Origin: Arthrobacter sp. YD4
GTDB taxonomy: Bacteria > Actinomycetota > Actinomycetes > Actinomycetales > Micrococcaceae
Assembly (NCBI RefSeq): GCF_030410515.1
Contig: NZ_JAUHHD010000005.1
Coordinates: 62,001-126,000 of the forward strand
DNA: 64,000 nt
Direction of reading: 5' to 3'
Part shown: positions 53,935 to 63,961 of the stretch, piece by piece
Numbering within the stretch: position 1 is the first letter of the stretch
Layout of the letters: every line of letters begins with the position of its first letter
The notes under the pieces: model-generated
What the model was told of the DNA's origin: nothing
Database searches by the model: none
Seen by the model: the letters and a program-made list of their open reading frames with translations, nothing else
Program-made: the position numbers and the translations under genes

Positions 53935-55149
53935 CTACTTCCTGGGCACGGACTGGCTGGGGGTGGCGGGGGTTCCTACGGCCAAACGCTCGAGGGTCCG
54001 CGCGCGTGCCCACGTTTCAGCATCCAGCACGGCCTCGACCGTCAGCCCGGAGGATCCTGTGTGCTCGCTGAGGACGGCCTCGACGGTGTCCACGATGTCG
54101 GGGAAGCGGATCCGGCCGGCGTGGAAGGCCATCACGGCTTCCTCGTTGGCGGCGTTGAAGACCGCCGGGTAGGTGCTGCCGCGGCGGGCGGCGTCCTTGG
54201 CCAGACCGACGGCGGGGAACGCGCCGGCGTCCAGCGGTTCGAACGTCCAGCTGGTGGCCCGGCTCCAGTCGCACGGGGACGCGGCGCCGGGAACCCGGTC
54301 CGGCCAGCCGAGGCCCAGGGCGATCGGCAGGCGCATGTCCGGCGGGGAGGCCTGGGCGATGGTGGATCCGTCGGTGAACTGCACCATCGAGTGCACCACG
54401 GACTGCGGGTGGACCACGACGTCGATCTTCTCCAGCGGGATGTCGAAGAGCAGGTGCGCCTCGATCACTTCCAGGCCCTTGTTGACCAGGGTGGCGGAGT
54501 TGGTAGTGACCATCAGGCCCATGTCCCAGGTGGGGTGGGCCAGGGCGTCCTGCGGGGTTACGTCCAGCAGCTCGGCCCGGGTCCGGCCGCGGAACGGACC
54601 GCCGGAGGCCGTCAGGACCAGGCGGTCCACCTCGGCGGCGGTGCCGGAGCGCAGGCACTGGGCGATGGCGGAGTGTTCGGAGTCCACCGGGACGATTTGG
54701 CCCTCGCGGGCGGCTGCCTTGACCAGGGCGCCGCCGACGATCAGGGATTCCTTGTTCGCCAGGGCGAGCGTGGCGCCGGACTTCAGGGCGGCGAGGGTGG
54801 GGGCCAGGCCGATCGAGCCGGTGATGCCGTTGAGGACGACGTCGGCGGGGATCTCCGCGATCCGGGTGGCGGCGTCCGGGCCGGCGAGGATCTCCGGACG
54901 GTAGCCGGTCACCCCGGCAGCGCGCGCGGCGTCGTCAATCAGGCGCTGCAGCCCGGCCGGGTCGCCGGCGGCGATGCCGACGGCGCGGGCCCGGGTGTGG
55001 ACCGCCTGCCGGGCCAGGAGTTCAAGGTTGCCGCCGCCCGCGCTGAGCGCCACGATCTCGAACCGGTCGGGCGCCCCGTCGACGACGTCGAGGGCCTGGG
55101 TACCGATGGACCCGGTGGATCCGAGGAGGACAATGCTGCGCGGCTTCAT
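53935..55149 (-). CDS. dxr: 1-deoxy-D-xylulose 5-phosphate reductoisomerase
   Basis: 404 residues from ATG 55149. Converts DXP to MEP with NADPH. The Rossmann motif is [16 protein letters not shown]; substrate/metal motifs [20 protein letters not shown] and [10 protein letters not shown] are complete. Other signs: PTWDMG and [12 protein letters not shown]. 11 bp from rseP, so co-transcribed. Confidence 0.97.
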   Translation of the reverse strand: MKPRSIVLLGSTGSIGTQALDVVDGAPDRFEIVALSAGGGNLELLARQAVHTRARAVGIAAGDPAGLQRLIDDAARAAGVTGYRPEILAGPDAATRIAEIPADVVLNGITGSIGLAPTLAALKSGATLALANKESLIVGGALVKAAAREGQIVPVDSEHSAIAQCLRSGTAAEVDRLVLTASGGPFRGRTRAELLDVTPQDALAHPTWDMGLMVTTNSATLVNKGLEVIEAHLLFDIPLEKIDVVVHPQSVVHSMVQFTDGSTIAQASPPDMRLPIALGLGWPDRVPGAASPCDWSRATSWTFEPLDAGAFPAVGLAKDAARRGSTYPAVFNAANEEAVMAFHAGRIRFPDIVDTVEAVLSEHTGSSGLTVEAVLDAETWARARTLERLAVGTPATPSQSVPRK

Positions 55150-55214
55150 GCCTCCAGTATCCCGCACCGGCACTGCCCCGGCCGCGCCTTGACGCCCTCC
55201 GGCGGCGGCGTACC

Positions 55215-56720
55215 GTGGGAATCGTGGAGTGGACGGCCTGGTTTGACGCGCCGGACTACGGATTCGCCCGGCAGGTGCTGCAGCGCGGCGTGGCGGCCGT
55301 TTTTGTGGTGGCCTTCCTCTCCTCGCTGAACCAGTTTCCGGCGCTCCTCGGCGAGCGCGGACTGCTCCCGGCGCCCTCGTTCCTGGCCCGGGCCCGGCGC
55401 CCGCTCCGGCCCACCCTGTTCGCCTGGCACTATTCGGACCGTTTGCTGCGCGCGGTCTGCGCCGTTGGGATGGTGGTCGGCGCCGCCCTGGTGCTGGGCC
55501 TGCCGCAGCAGGGGCCGCCGTGGCTGCCGCTGCTGGCGTTCCTGGCGCTCTGGTTGCTGTATATGTCGATCGTGAACGTGGGCCAGACGTTCTACGGGTT
55601 CGGCTGGGAGATGCTGCTGCTGGAGGCTGGGTTCACCGTGGGGTTCCTCGGCTCGGAGCAGACTCCCCCGCCGCGGACCGTCCTGCTCCTGCTGGTGTGG
55701 CTGCTGTTCCGGCTGGAATTCGGGGCGGGGATGATCAAGATCCGCGGCGGCCGGGAGTGGCGGGACCTCACCGCGCTGTACTACCACCACGAAACCCAGC
55801 CGATGCCCGGGCCCCTGAGCCGCCAGGCCCACCTGATGCCGAAGGCCTGGCACCGGCTGGAGGTCCTGGGCAACCATGGCGCCCAGCTGGTCGTGCCGTT
55901 CTTCCTGTTCGCCCCGCAGCCGCTGGCGTCCGTGGCCGCGGGGATCGTGGTGTTCACCCAGCTGTGGCTGGTGGCCAGCGGCAACTTCGCGTGGCTGAAC
56001 TGGATGGCGATTCTGCTGGCTTTCGCGGCGGTGAGCGATCCGGTGCTGCACGCCCTGTTCCCCGGCCTGCCGTCCGGCTGGCGGCCCCCGGGTGCGGCGG
56101 AGGGAGCAGTGCCGGCGGGAGGTGTCGTGTCAACGGAGGGCTCGCCAGCGCCGCTGCCCTGGCTGGTGCTGGTAAGCCTGGCCACCGTGTTGCTGCTGGT
56201 GCTCAGCTACCGCCCGGCGGCGAACCTGGTCTCGTCGTACCAGCTGATGAATGCCGCGTTCAACCGCTGGCAGCTGGTCAATGCCTACGGGGCGTTCGGC
56301 TCGGTGACCAAGCAGCGGATCGAGATCGTGGTGGAGGGGACCCTGGACGCCGAGCCGGACGAGACGGCGGACTGGCGGGAGTACGGGTTCCGCGGCAAGC
56401 CCGGAGATGTCCGCCGGCTGCCGCGGCAGTGGGCGCCGTACCACCTGCGGCTGGACTGGCTGATGTGGTTCCTGCCGCTGCGCAGCGTGCACGAGCAATG
56501 GTTCTACGCGTTCCTGGCGAAGCTGCTGGAGGCAGACCGGCCCACGCTGCGGCTGCTGCGGGAGGACCCGTTCGACGGCGCCCGGCCGCGCTGGGTGCGG
56601 GCCCGGAGTTTCCACTACCGCTTCGCCACCCGGGCGGAGTTCCGCGCCACCGGCCAGCGCTGGGTCCGGATCCTGCTCGAGGAGTCCATCCCGCCGCTGT
56701 CCCTGCCGCCGGAGGACTGA
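55215..56720 (+). CDS. Lipase maturation factor (LMF1)-like membrane protein
   Basis: 501 residues, about nine or ten helices. Family marks include an N-terminal [81 protein letters not shown] and a soluble C-terminal part with [23 protein letters not shown] start 55215 (another GTG at 55224). Function in bacteria is unclear. Divergent from dxr. Confidence 0.85.
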   Translation: MGIVEWTAWFDAPDYGFARQVLQRGVAAVFVVAFLSSLNQFPALLGERGLLPAPSFLARARRPLRPTLFAWHYSDRLLRAVCAVGMVVGAALVLGLPQQGPPWLPLLAFLALWLLYMSIVNVGQTFYGFGWEMLLLEAGFTVGFLGSEQTPPPRTVLLLLVWLLFRLEFGAGMIKIRGGREWRDLTALYYHHETQPMPGPLSRQAHLMPKAWHRLEVLGNHGAQLVVPFFLFAPQPLASVAAGIVVFTQLWLVASGNFAWLNWMAILLAFAAVSDPVLHALFPGLPSGWRPPGAAEGAVPAGGVVSTEGSPAPLPWLVLVSLATVLLLVLSYRPAANLVSSYQLMNAAFNRWQLVNAYGAFGSVTKQRIEIVVEGTLDAEPDETADWREYGFRGKPGDVRRLPRQWAPYHLRLDWLMWFLPLRSVHEQWFYAFLAKLLEADRPTLRLLREDPFDGARPRWVRARSFHYRFATRAEFRATGQRWVRILLEESIPPLSLPPED

Positions 56721-56748
56721 GTGCCCGCCGGGAACGCAGCGATCTGAC

Positions 56749-56790
56749 ACGAATGGCCGGAATGGTGGGTACCATTCCGGCCATTCGTGG
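56749..56790. terminator. Perfect 42-nt palindrome, bidirectional terminator
   Basis: A 19-bp perfect stem (56749-56767 with 56772-56790) with loop GGGT, in the 105-bp gap between the convergent LMF-like and tctA genes. The arms contain ATGGCCGGAATGG. It has no U-tract. Its length is unusual for a simple terminator. Confidence 0.7.
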
Positions 56791-56825
56791 CAAACAGGCG
56801 CGGTGGCCTGGCTAATGCTCCCGCC

Positions 56826-58358
56826 TTAGACGGACACGGATTCCTTCTCGGTGACCGCCTCCAGGGCGGCCTGCCGGCGGCGCAGCCACCAGGAACCCAG
56901 GAAGATCAGCGCCATGGTCGCGTAGACCACGACTGCGAACGGGGTGGAGAACAGCGCGGTGGGGTCGTTCTGGGAGAGCTGCAGCGAGCGCCGCAGCTGC
57001 ACCTCGAACATCGGCCCCAGGATCATCGCCACCACCATGGGCGCCACGGGGTAGCCGTAGCGGCGCATGAAGTAGCCCAGGATGCCCACCACCAGCAGCA
57101 CCCCGACGTCGATCGGCGAGAAGTTCACCGAGAACGCCCCGAGGGCCGCGAAGACCAGGATGCCGGCGTAGAGGAACGGCCTCGGGATCTGCAGGATCTT
57201 CACCCAGAGGCCCACCAGCGGCAGGTTCAGCACCAGCAGCATCAGGTTGCCCACGTACAGGGAGGCGATGAGGGTCCACACCAGGGCGCCCTGGTTTTCG
57301 AACAGGAGCGGCCCGGGCTGGATCTGGTAGCGCTGGAACGCGGTCAGCATCATCGCCGCGGTGGCGGTGGTGGGGATACCTAGGGTCAGCAGCGGCACCA
57401 GGACACCGGCTGCGGCGGCGTTGTTGGCCGCCTCGGGACCGGCGACGCCCTCAATCGCGCCCTTGCCGAACTGGCGCCGGTTCTCGCCCTTGGCCAGCCG
57501 CCGTTCCGCCGCGTAGGACAGGAACGTGGAGACGTCCGCACCGCCGGCGGGGACCGTGCCGATCGGGAAGCCGATGAACGTTCCGCGCAGCCACGGCTTC
57601 CAGGACCGCTTCCAGTCCTCCTTGGACAGCCAGGCGTTCTTGCCCTTGCTGACCGGGATGACCTCCACCGGACCGTGCCGGAGCTTGGAGGCGACGTAGA
57701 GCGCCTCGCCCAGGGCGAAAAGGCCCACGGCCACCAGCACCATGTCGATGCCGTCCACCAGGTTGGGGTTGTCGAAGGTGAAGCGCTGCTGGGCAGTGCT
57801 GTCATCGATGCCGATCAGGCCGATGAACAGGCCCAGGGCCAGGGACGCGAGCCCGCGGAGCACCGAGGCGCCCAGCAGCGCGCCGACGGTGAGGAAGGCC
57901 ACCACCATGAGTGCCACGTAGTCCACCGGGCCGAGGCCGACGGCGAATTCCGCCACGACGGGGGCCAGGAAGGACAGCAGCACCGTGGCGATGGTGCCGG
58001 CGATGAACGAACCGATCGCCGCCGTCGCCAGCGCGGCCGCTCCCCTGCCGGCCTTGGCCATCTTGTTGCCCTCGAGGGCGGTGACGATCGAGGCGGATTC
58101 ACCGGGGGTGTTGAGCAGGATCGACGTGGTTGACCCGCCGTACATGCCGCCGTAATAGATGCCGGCGAAGACGATCAGCGCCGCGGCCGGATCCAGGGCA
58201 TAGGTGATGGGCATCAGCAGTGCCACGGTCATGGCCGGGCCGATGCCCGGGAGGACGCCGACGGCGGTGCCGACGAAGACGCCGCCCAGGGCGTAGAGCA
58301 GGTAGACCGGCTGGAGGGCGTTGGCGAAGCCGTCAAGCAGGAACGTAATGCTATCCAT
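56826..58358 (-). CDS. tctA: Tripartite tricarboxylate transporter large permease TctA
   Basis: 510 residues, about 11-12 helices. Family motifs: [40 protein letters not shown] and the later [22 protein letters not shown]. It forms the Na+-driven pore with TctB. Start ATG 58358 overlaps tctB by eight bases. Confidence 0.94.
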   Translation of the reverse strand: MDSITFLLDGFANALQPVYLLYALGGVFVGTAVGVLPGIGPAMTVALLMPITYALDPAAALIVFAGIYYGGMYGGSTTSILLNTPGESASIVTALEGNKMAKAGRGAAALATAAIGSFIAGTIATVLLSFLAPVVAEFAVGLGPVDYVALMVVAFLTVGALLGASVLRGLASLALGLFIGLIGIDDSTAQQRFTFDNPNLVDGIDMVLVAVGLFALGEALYVASKLRHGPVEVIPVSKGKNAWLSKEDWKRSWKPWLRGTFIGFPIGTVPAGGADVSTFLSYAAERRLAKGENRRQFGKGAIEGVAGPEAANNAAAAGVLVPLLTLGIPTTATAAMMLTAFQRYQIQPGPLLFENQGALVWTLIASLYVGNLMLLVLNLPLVGLWVKILQIPRPFLYAGILVFAALGAFSVNFSPIDVGVLLVVGILGYFMRRYGYPVAPMVVAMILGPMFEVQLRRSLQLSQNDPTALFSTPFAVVVYATMALIFLGSWWLRRRQAALEAVTEKESVSV

Positions 58359-58890
58359 GGAAGAACGGCACCCCCTCGAACAGCGGGCCCGGGGGCAGGG
58401 ACACGCCCAGCAGGCCGCCGAAGACGTACTGCAGGAGCAGTGCCATGATCACGGCGACGACGATCGCCTTCCAGAGCGGCTTGGCCTCAAGGGTCCAGGC
58501 CGCCCCGCTGAACAGGACCGCCGCGGCCACGGGCCAGCCGGCGGGTTCGATCAGGACGATGTGCAGCACCACGAAGCCCACCAGCTTGGCCAGGGCCACC
58601 CAGTCTGTGGAGGCGTCTGCGTCGAGGTCCTCGCCCTCCTCGGCCTGGCCCACCTTGCCGCGCAGGACCTGGATGACGATGCCGGTGCCGACGGCCACGA
58701 GGGTGCCGCAGACGATGTAGGGGAAGGCACGGGGGCCGATGCCGGTCTCCGACGGCGGGATCGGGATGGATCCCGCCGTCAGGAGTCCCGCCGCGCCGAT
58801 GCTGACGAACAGGAGGGCGAAGAGAATCTCCCCGAGAGGCCGCTTGGCGGGCGCCTCCACGTGGGTGGACTCTGTTGTTGGGGCGGACAC
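58351..58890 (-). CDS. tctB: Tripartite tricarboxylate transporter small subunit TctB
   Basis: 179 residues, four helices ([82 protein letters not shown]). GTG start two bases after the tctC stop. The N-terminal Thr/Glu tail is polar. Confidence 0.9.
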   Translation of the reverse strand: MSAPTTESTHVEAPAKRPLGEILFALLFVSIGAAGLLTAGSIPIPPSETGIGPRAFPYIVCGTLVAVGTGIVIQVLRGKVGQAEEGEDLDADASTDWVALAKLVGFVVLHIVLIEPAGWPVAAAVLFSGAAWTLEAKPLWKAIVVAVIMALLLQYVFGGLLGVSLPPGPLFEGVPFFHG

Positions 58891-58892
58891 TG

Positions 58893-59912
58893 TTACTTGA
58901 CCAGGCCGATCTCGGTCAGCGTGGTCTTGACCTTCGTGATGTCCTCGCCCAGGAAGGTCTTGAAGCCGTCGCCGGCCAGGAATGCGTCGTCCCAGTTGTT
59001 CTTCTTGAGGGTGGACTTCCAGGCCTCGGTCTCGTGCAGCTTGGTGACGAGTTCGGTCAGCTTGGTCTTCTGGGCGTCGTCGATGGAGCCGGGGGCCACC
59101 ACGCCGCGCCAGTTGGTCAGCACGACGTCGATGCCCTGCTCGGTGAGTGGCTTAATGCCGGGCAGCGCCGGGACCTCGCCCTTGCCGGAGACGGCGAGCG
59201 CGCGGACCTTGCCGGCCTTGACCTGTTCGGCGTATTCGCCGATGCCGGAGATGCCGGCCTGGACCTTGTTGCCCAGCAGCGCGGCAATGGATTCGCCGCC
59301 GCCGGAGTAGCCAATGTAGTTCAGCTTATCCGAGCCGACGCCCTGGGACTTGAGGATCTGCCCGGCCAGGATGTGGTCCGCGCCGCCGGCCGAGCCGCCG
59401 GTGATGGCCACACCCTTGCCGTTGGCCTTGATGTCGTCCACCAGGTCCTTGACGGACTGGTACTTCGAGGACGCCGGGACCACCAGGACCAGGGGCTCCT
59501 CGGTGAGGCGGGCGATCGGGGTGGTGTCCTCCAGGCGGGACTTGGCGCCGTTGGTCTCGACGGCCCCGACCATGACGTAGCCCATCACCATCAGGGTGTT
59601 GGCGTCCTTTTCGGTGGCCAGCTTGGCCAGGCCGTTGGTGCCGCCGCCGCCGCCGATGTTGGTGACCTGGGCGGAGCTGACGAGCTTGTTGGACTGCAGG
59701 TCCGCCTGAATGGCCCGGCCGGTCTGGTCCCAGCCGCCGCCGGGGTTGGCGGGGACGATGATGCTGAGCTTCTTGACCGGTTCGGCGGCGGATCCGGTGC
59801 CGGCGGCGCTGCCGGTGCCGGTGCTGCCGCCGCAGGCCGCGAGTGTGAGGGCCAGGCCGGCCGCTCCGGCGGTGAGGGCGGCGCGGCGGGTGAAGGTGTG
59901 GTGGAACGTCAT
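58893..59912 (-). CDS. tctC: Tripartite tricarboxylate transporter binding protein TctC
   Basis: 339 residues from ATG 59912. A Tat-like or Sec lipoprotein signal: MTFHHTFTRRAALTAG ... LTLAACGGS, with the lipobox Cys at about residue 26. The binding domain begins VKKLSIIVPANPGGGWDQTGRAI, the TctC dicarboxylate-binding motif. It captures the organic acid. The TRRA resembles a twin-arginine signal. Confidence 0.93.
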   Translation of the reverse strand: MTFHHTFTRRAALTAGAAGLALTLAACGGSTGTGSAAGTGSAAEPVKKLSIIVPANPGGGWDQTGRAIQADLQSNKLVSSAQVTNIGGGGGTNGLAKLATEKDANTLMVMGYVMVGAVETNGAKSRLEDTTPIARLTEEPLVLVVPASSKYQSVKDLVDDIKANGKGVAITGGSAGGADHILAGQILKSQGVGSDKLNYIGYSGGGESIAALLGNKVQAGISGIGEYAEQVKAGKVRALAVSGKGEVPALPGIKPLTEQGIDVVLTNWRGVVAPGSIDDAQKTKLTELVTKLHETEAWKSTLKKNNWDDAFLAGDGFKTFLGEDITKVKTTLTEIGLVK

Positions 59913-59930
59913 GATCTCTCCTTGGACACA

Positions 59931-59946
59931 TGTGATGCACATCATT
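59931..59946. promoter_or_regulatory. CRP/GlxR-like site upstream of tctC
   Basis: TGTGATGCACATCATT fits TGTGAnnTAnnTCACA at 9 of the 12 fixed positions; its left half-site is perfect and its right half-site is 3 of 5. It lies 19 bp upstream of the tctC start and 140 bp upstream of the sensor kinase, so could serve either. Citrate-type uptake is often under cAMP-receptor control. Confidence 0.4.
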
Positions 59947-60084
59947 GGAATCACTTCCCCGACCCTAGGAGCGGCCAACGTGCCGGGACAGTATTAGGAC
60001 GTAGAGGTAGTAGTGGTCATATTGGTCACGGATCGTGGCCGGCTTCCGGCACCGGGCGGCGGTCCCGGGTGGCAGACTTGTGAG

Positions 60085-61758
60085 GTGTTTCACAGCGTTC
60101 CGCTCCGCTTCCAGCTGGTGGCCCTCCAGCTGGCCATCGTCCTGGCCGTGCTCACCGCCGTCGGCGTCGTGACCATCCGCATGCAGGAGGCGCAGCTGCG
60201 CGATGCGTACAAGAGCCGGCTGATCGGCGTGGCCGAGTCCGTGGCGCGGCTCCCGTCGGTCATCAACGCCTTCGGCACGCCCGCCCCCGCGGAAACCATC
60301 CAGCCGATCGCCGAGGTGATCCGGCAAGCCTCGAACGTCACCTATGTGGTGGTGACGGACAAGTTCGGCGTGCGGCAGTCCCACCCGAACCCGGAGGAGA
60401 TCGGCAAGCACGTCTCCACGGACCCGTCCGTCCCGCTCGCCGGGGACATCTACGTGGGAACCCAGACCGGCACCCTCGGCGAGTCCTGGCGGGTCAAGGT
60501 GCCCATCTTCGACCGGAACGGGGCGGTGATCGGGTCGGCCTCCGTGGGGGTCCTGGAGAGCACCCTCGCCGCCGACCTCTACGAGGACCTGCCGCAGCTC
60601 TTCGGCTGGCTGGTGGGCGCCGCACTGCTGGGGTCCCTCGGCGCGATGTACATCTCCAAGCTGGTCTGGCGGCGGATCTACAAGCTGGAACCGGAGGACA
60701 TCGCGGCGCTGCTCGAGACCCGGGACGCCATGCTGCACGGCCTGGGCGAGGGGCTGGTGGCGGTCGACGCCGACGGCACCGTGGTGCTGGTCAACGACGA
60801 GGCCCGGCGGCTGCTGGGCGTGGGCGAGGAGATCCTCGGCTCCCCCGCCACCGCCTCCCTGGAGCCGGGCATCCACCGGCTCCTCGCGGCCGGGTCCAGC
60901 ACCGAGGAACTGGTCCTCTCCGGCGAGCGGATCCTCCTGGGCAAGGTGAACGCCGCCACGGTGGACGGCCGGGAGGTGGGCAAGGTGCTGATCCTGCGGG
61001 ACCGGACCGAGCTGCACGCCATGTTGCGGGACCGGGACGGCGCCCTGGACGTGACGCAGGCGCTCCGGGCCCAGGCGCACGAGTTCGCGAACAAGCTGCA
61101 CGTCGTCTCCGGGCTGCTGGAACTGGGCCAACAGTCGAAGGCGGTAGAGTTCCTGGGCCGCAGCGCCGCCGATGCCGGCTTCGTGAACCGTCCGCTGGCG
61201 GCCGGCATCACCGACGACGGCGTCCGGGCCCTGCTGATCGCCAAGTCCACGGTGTGCGCCGAGCGCGGGATCGACATCGAGGTCGCGGAGGACTCGGTCT
61301 GCTCCCCGGACGGGACCGACGACGTCATCACCGTGCTGGGAAACCTGATCGACAACGCCGTGGACGCCGCCGGCTACGACAGCACCGTGGCCGTCGCCCT
61401 CACCGAAACCCCGGCCGGCGGACGGGTGCTCACCGTCGAAGACGACGGCCCGGGCGTGCCGGAGGCGGCCCGGCAGGCGGTCTTCGACCCCGGGGTCACG
61501 AGCAAGGATACCGACGGCGTGAACACCCGCGGATTCGGGCTGGCCCTGGTCCAGCGCGTTGCCCGGCGGCGCGGCGGGACGGCGGCGGTGACCCGTTCGG
61601 ACCTGGGCGGGGCGCGGTTTACGGTCACGTTCAGCACGCTTACTTCACACACGGTTATTTCAGACACGGTTACTTCACACACGGCGGGGAGCGCCGCGGC
61701 GGCTCCCCCGGCGGCGGGACCGGACGCCCCACGGAAGGCGGCACTGGAACGGCTATGA
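60085..61758 (+). CDS. CitA/DcuS-family sensor histidine kinase
   Basis: 557 residues from GTG 60085 (TTG/GTG alternatives exist up to 60013). Two helices flank an extracytoplasmic PAS/Cache-like domain (30-185) as in citrate/fumarate sensors. A cytosolic PAS domain and the H-box LRAQAHEFANKLHVVSGLLELGQ follow, then N-box DNAVDAA and G-boxes DDGPGV and GFGLALVQ. It lies divergent from tctCBA. The C-terminal end has a 15-bp repeat coding T-V-T-S-H. Confidence 0.92.
   Translation: MFHSVPLRFQLVALQLAIVLAVLTAVGVVTIRMQEAQLRDAYKSRLIGVAESVARLPSVINAFGTPAPAETIQPIAEVIRQASNVTYVVVTDKFGVRQSHPNPEEIGKHVSTDPSVPLAGDIYVGTQTGTLGESWRVKVPIFDRNGAVIGSASVGVLESTLAADLYEDLPQLFGWLVGAALLGSLGAMYISKLVWRRIYKLEPEDIAALLETRDAMLHGLGEGLVAVDADGTVVLVNDEARRLLGVGEEILGSPATASLEPGIHRLLAAGSSTEELVLSGERILLGKVNAATVDGREVGKVLILRDRTELHAMLRDRDGALDVTQALRAQAHEFANKLHVVSGLLELGQQSKAVEFLGRSAADAGFVNRPLAAGITDDGVRALLIAKSTVCAERGIDIEVAEDSVCSPDGTDDVITVLGNLIDNAVDAAGYDSTVAVALTETPAGGRVLTVEDDGPGVPEAARQAVFDPGVTSKDTDGVNTRGFGLALVQRVARRRGGTAAVTRSDLGGARFTVTFSTLTSHTVISDTVTSHTAGSAAAAPPAAGPDAPRKAALERL
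61639..61683. repeat. Three 15-bp tandem units near the kinase C-terminus
   Basis: CTTACTTCACACACG, GTTATTTCAGACACG, GTTACTTCACACACG. In frame, coding L/V-T/I-S-H/D-T. They lie after the ATPase domain. Confidence 0.85.
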
Positions 61759-62534
61759 GCGGCATACGCACCCTCATCATCGACGATGACGTGGCGGTGG
61801 CGGGGATCCATCACGGGTTCCTGCTGGCCCGCGGCGGCTTCGACGTCGTCGGCACCGCCCACTCGGGACGGCAGGGGCTGGACCTCGCCGCGGAGCTGCT
61901 GCCGGACCTGGTCCTGCTCGACATCCACCTGCCCGACATGTCCGGGCTGGAGGTGCTGCGGCAGCTGCGGAACCGGCCGCACCAGCCCACGGACGTCCTG
62001 GTGATCACCGCGTCCCGGGAGTTGGAGACTGTCCGTGCGGCGATGGCCGGAGGGGTGCTGCACTACCTGGTCAAGCCGTTCACCTCGCAGGCCCTGAACG
62101 AGCGCCTGGACGAGTACGTGGCGCTGCGCGACGAGCTGGCCGCAGGGTCCTCGGCCGGGCCGCTGGACCAGGACCGGATCGACCGGTTGGTGGCACCCTC
62201 CCGGCGTGCTACCGCGGCGGCCGGGGCTGGGCAGGCTGCCGGGGGTCACGCGGCAGAGGCCGAGGGCGGCGGGACCGGCGCGGGGGTCAGTGCCGGTGCG
62301 GACGGGGTGCGGCTGCCCAAGGGGTTGTCCCGGCCCACCCTGGAAGCGGTGATCGAGGCGCTGCGGGCCAGTCCCGAGGACGTGTCCGCGGCCGGGCTCG
62401 CGCTGAGGCTGGGCCTCTCCCGGGTCAGCGCACGGCGGTACCTCGAGTATCTGGTGGTCAACGGCTTCGCCCGGCTCACCCCGCGGTACGGCGCCGCCGG
62501 CCGGCCGGAGAACCGCTACCTCTGGCGCCGCTGA
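61755..62534 (+). CDS. CitB/DcuR-family response regulator
   Basis: 259 residues; ATG overlaps the kinase stop (ATGA). Receiver domain: DDD near residue 10, phospho-acceptor Asp in LLDIHLPDMSG, K in LVKPF. A Gly/Ala-rich linker of ~50 residues is longer than usual; the C-terminal DNA-binding part is the CitB type helix-turn-helix (LALRLGLSRVSARRYLEYLVVNG). It probably activates tctCBA. Confidence 0.92.
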   Translation: MSGIRTLIIDDDVAVAGIHHGFLLARGGFDVVGTAHSGRQGLDLAAELLPDLVLLDIHLPDMSGLEVLRQLRNRPHQPTDVLVITASRELETVRAAMAGGVLHYLVKPFTSQALNERLDEYVALRDELAAGSSAGPLDQDRIDRLVAPSRRATAAAGAGQAAGGHAAEAEGGGTGAGVSAGADGVRLPKGLSRPTLEAVIEALRASPEDVSAAGLALRLGLSRVSARRYLEYLVVNGFARLTPRYGAAGRPENRYLWRR

Positions 62535-62558
62535 GAAGCGGCCCGAAAGCCCCGGAGG

Positions 62559-63392
62559 CTAGTGCCCGGCGCGGCGGAGCGTGGCCTCAGCGTGCTTGAG
62601 GATGGGCCCGTCGATCATCTTGCCCTGGAACTGGAACACGCCCGTCCCGGCGGCCGCGGCGGCCTCGAGCAGCTCGCGCGCCGTGGCCACCTCCTCCTCG
62701 GACGGGGCGTAGGCCTCCCGGACCACGGCCACCTGGTTCGGGTGGATGCAGGCCTTGGAGCCGAAACCGGAGGCGACGGCGTCGCGAGACTCGGCGGCCA
62801 GTCCGTCCAGGTCCGGGATGTTGACGTAGACCGAGTCAACCGCTTCCTTGCCGGCGGCGCGGGCGGCCAGCAGCACGGTGGAGCGGGCGTGCAGGGCGAC
62901 GGCCCGGTAGCCGCCGTCGTCGGTCCGGCTGGAGGTGCCGCCGAGGGAGGCGATCAGGTCCTCGGCGCCCCACATCAGGCCCAACACGTTCGGTTCGGCG
63001 GCGATGGCCGGAGCGTTGACGATGCCGGCCGCCGTCTCGCACAGGGCGATCACGCTGAAGCCCTCAAGCTCACGGAGCTGCTCGGCGCTCTCGGCCTTGG
63101 CCAGCATCACGTGCCGGTAGGGGGTGTGCCTGAGGCAGTGCAGGTCCTTCTCGAACTCCTCGGTCCCGGCCGGGTTGATCCGGATGATGGTCCGGCTGGG
63201 ATCCAGTTCGGGAACGTCCCCGGCGGAGCCCAGCTGCGCCAGGATCGCCCCGCGGGCGCGCTGCTTGTCCGCGGGGGCGACGGCGTCCTCGAGGTCCACG
63301 ATCACGGTGTCCGCGCGGTCGGCGGCCTTTTGGTAGCGCTCGGGCCGGTCGGCGGGGCAGAAGAGCAGGGCGGGGCCCATCAGGAAGGTCAT
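62559..63392 (-). CDS. CitE-like CoA-ester lyase (HpcH/HpaI family)
   Basis: 277 residues from ATG 63392. CitE signatures: LLFCPADRPERYQKAA, VIVDLEDAVAPADK (Mg-binding Asp/Glu), RINPAGTEEFEKDL, LCETAAGIVNAPAI, and GFGSKACIHPNQVAVV. Cleaves a 3-hydroxy-acyl-CoA such as citramalyl- or malyl-CoA; no CitD/CitF partner is nearby, so it acts as a stand-alone lyase. Its ATG overlaps the maoC stop (ATGA). Confidence 0.9.
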   Translation of the reverse strand: MTFLMGPALLFCPADRPERYQKAADRADTVIVDLEDAVAPADKQRARGAILAQLGSAGDVPELDPSRTIIRINPAGTEEFEKDLHCLRHTPYRHVMLAKAESAEQLRELEGFSVIALCETAAGIVNAPAIAAEPNVLGLMWGAEDLIASLGGTSSRTDDGGYRAVALHARSTVLLAARAAGKEAVDSVYVNIPDLDGLAAESRDAVASGFGSKACIHPNQVAVVREAYAPSEEEVATARELLEAAAAAGTGVFQFQGKMIDGPILKHAEATLRRAGH

Positions 63393-63961
63393 ACTCCGAT
63401 TGTCCCCTTTCCGGCGGCGTCCCGGGACGCCGTGTCCTGCGCCGCGTGCGCGTCGCGGGTCCACATCAGGCAGCTGCGGGTGGCGCGGGCCACCACGGTG
63501 CCGTCCTGGTTCCGGCCGGTGTGCTCCATGGTCACGATGCCCTGGCCCGGCCGGGACGAGGAGAGCCGCTTCCCGGTCACCACCGTCTCCGTGTAGAGCG
63601 TGTCCCCGTGGAAGAGCGGGTGCGGGAAGGACACATCCGTCAGGCCCAGCTGGGCGATGATGGTCCCCTGGGTCAGCTGCGGCACGGACTGGCCCACCAT
63701 GGTGGCCAGGGTGAACATGGAGTTCATCAGCCGCTGGCCGAAGGGCTGCCCGGCGCTCCAGGCGGCGTCCAGGTGCAGCGACTGGGTGTTCATGGTCATG
63801 GTGGTGAACAGGACGTTATCCGTCTCGGTCACGGTCCGGCCGGGCCGGTGCGCGTAGGCGACGCCTTCCTCAAGCTCGTCGAAGTAGAGGCCGCGCTGTT
63901 CGATAACGCGGCGGCCCGCGCCGCCGGCGTCGGCGTCCATGTGGGAGTGGCTGGTGGTCAT
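63389..63961 (-). CDS. MaoC-family acyl-CoA hydratase/dehydratase
   Basis: 190 residues. Hot-dog fold with LYFDELEEGVAYAHRPGRTVTETDNVLFTTMTMNTQSLHLD and FPHPLFHGDTLYTETVVTG. These match the mesaconyl/itaconyl-CoA hydratase-like branch. It is coupled by ATGA to the upstream partial gene and to CitE downstream. N-terminal ~15 residues are His/Asp/Gly-rich. Confidence 0.88.
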   Translation of the reverse strand: MTTSHSHMDADAGGAGRRVIEQRGLYFDELEEGVAYAHRPGRTVTETDNVLFTTMTMNTQSLHLDAAWSAGQPFGQRLMNSMFTLATMVGQSVPQLTQGTIIAQLGLTDVSFPHPLFHGDTLYTETVVTGKRLSSSRPGQGIVTMEHTGRNQDGTVVARATRSCLMWTRDAHAAQDTASRDAAGKGTIGV

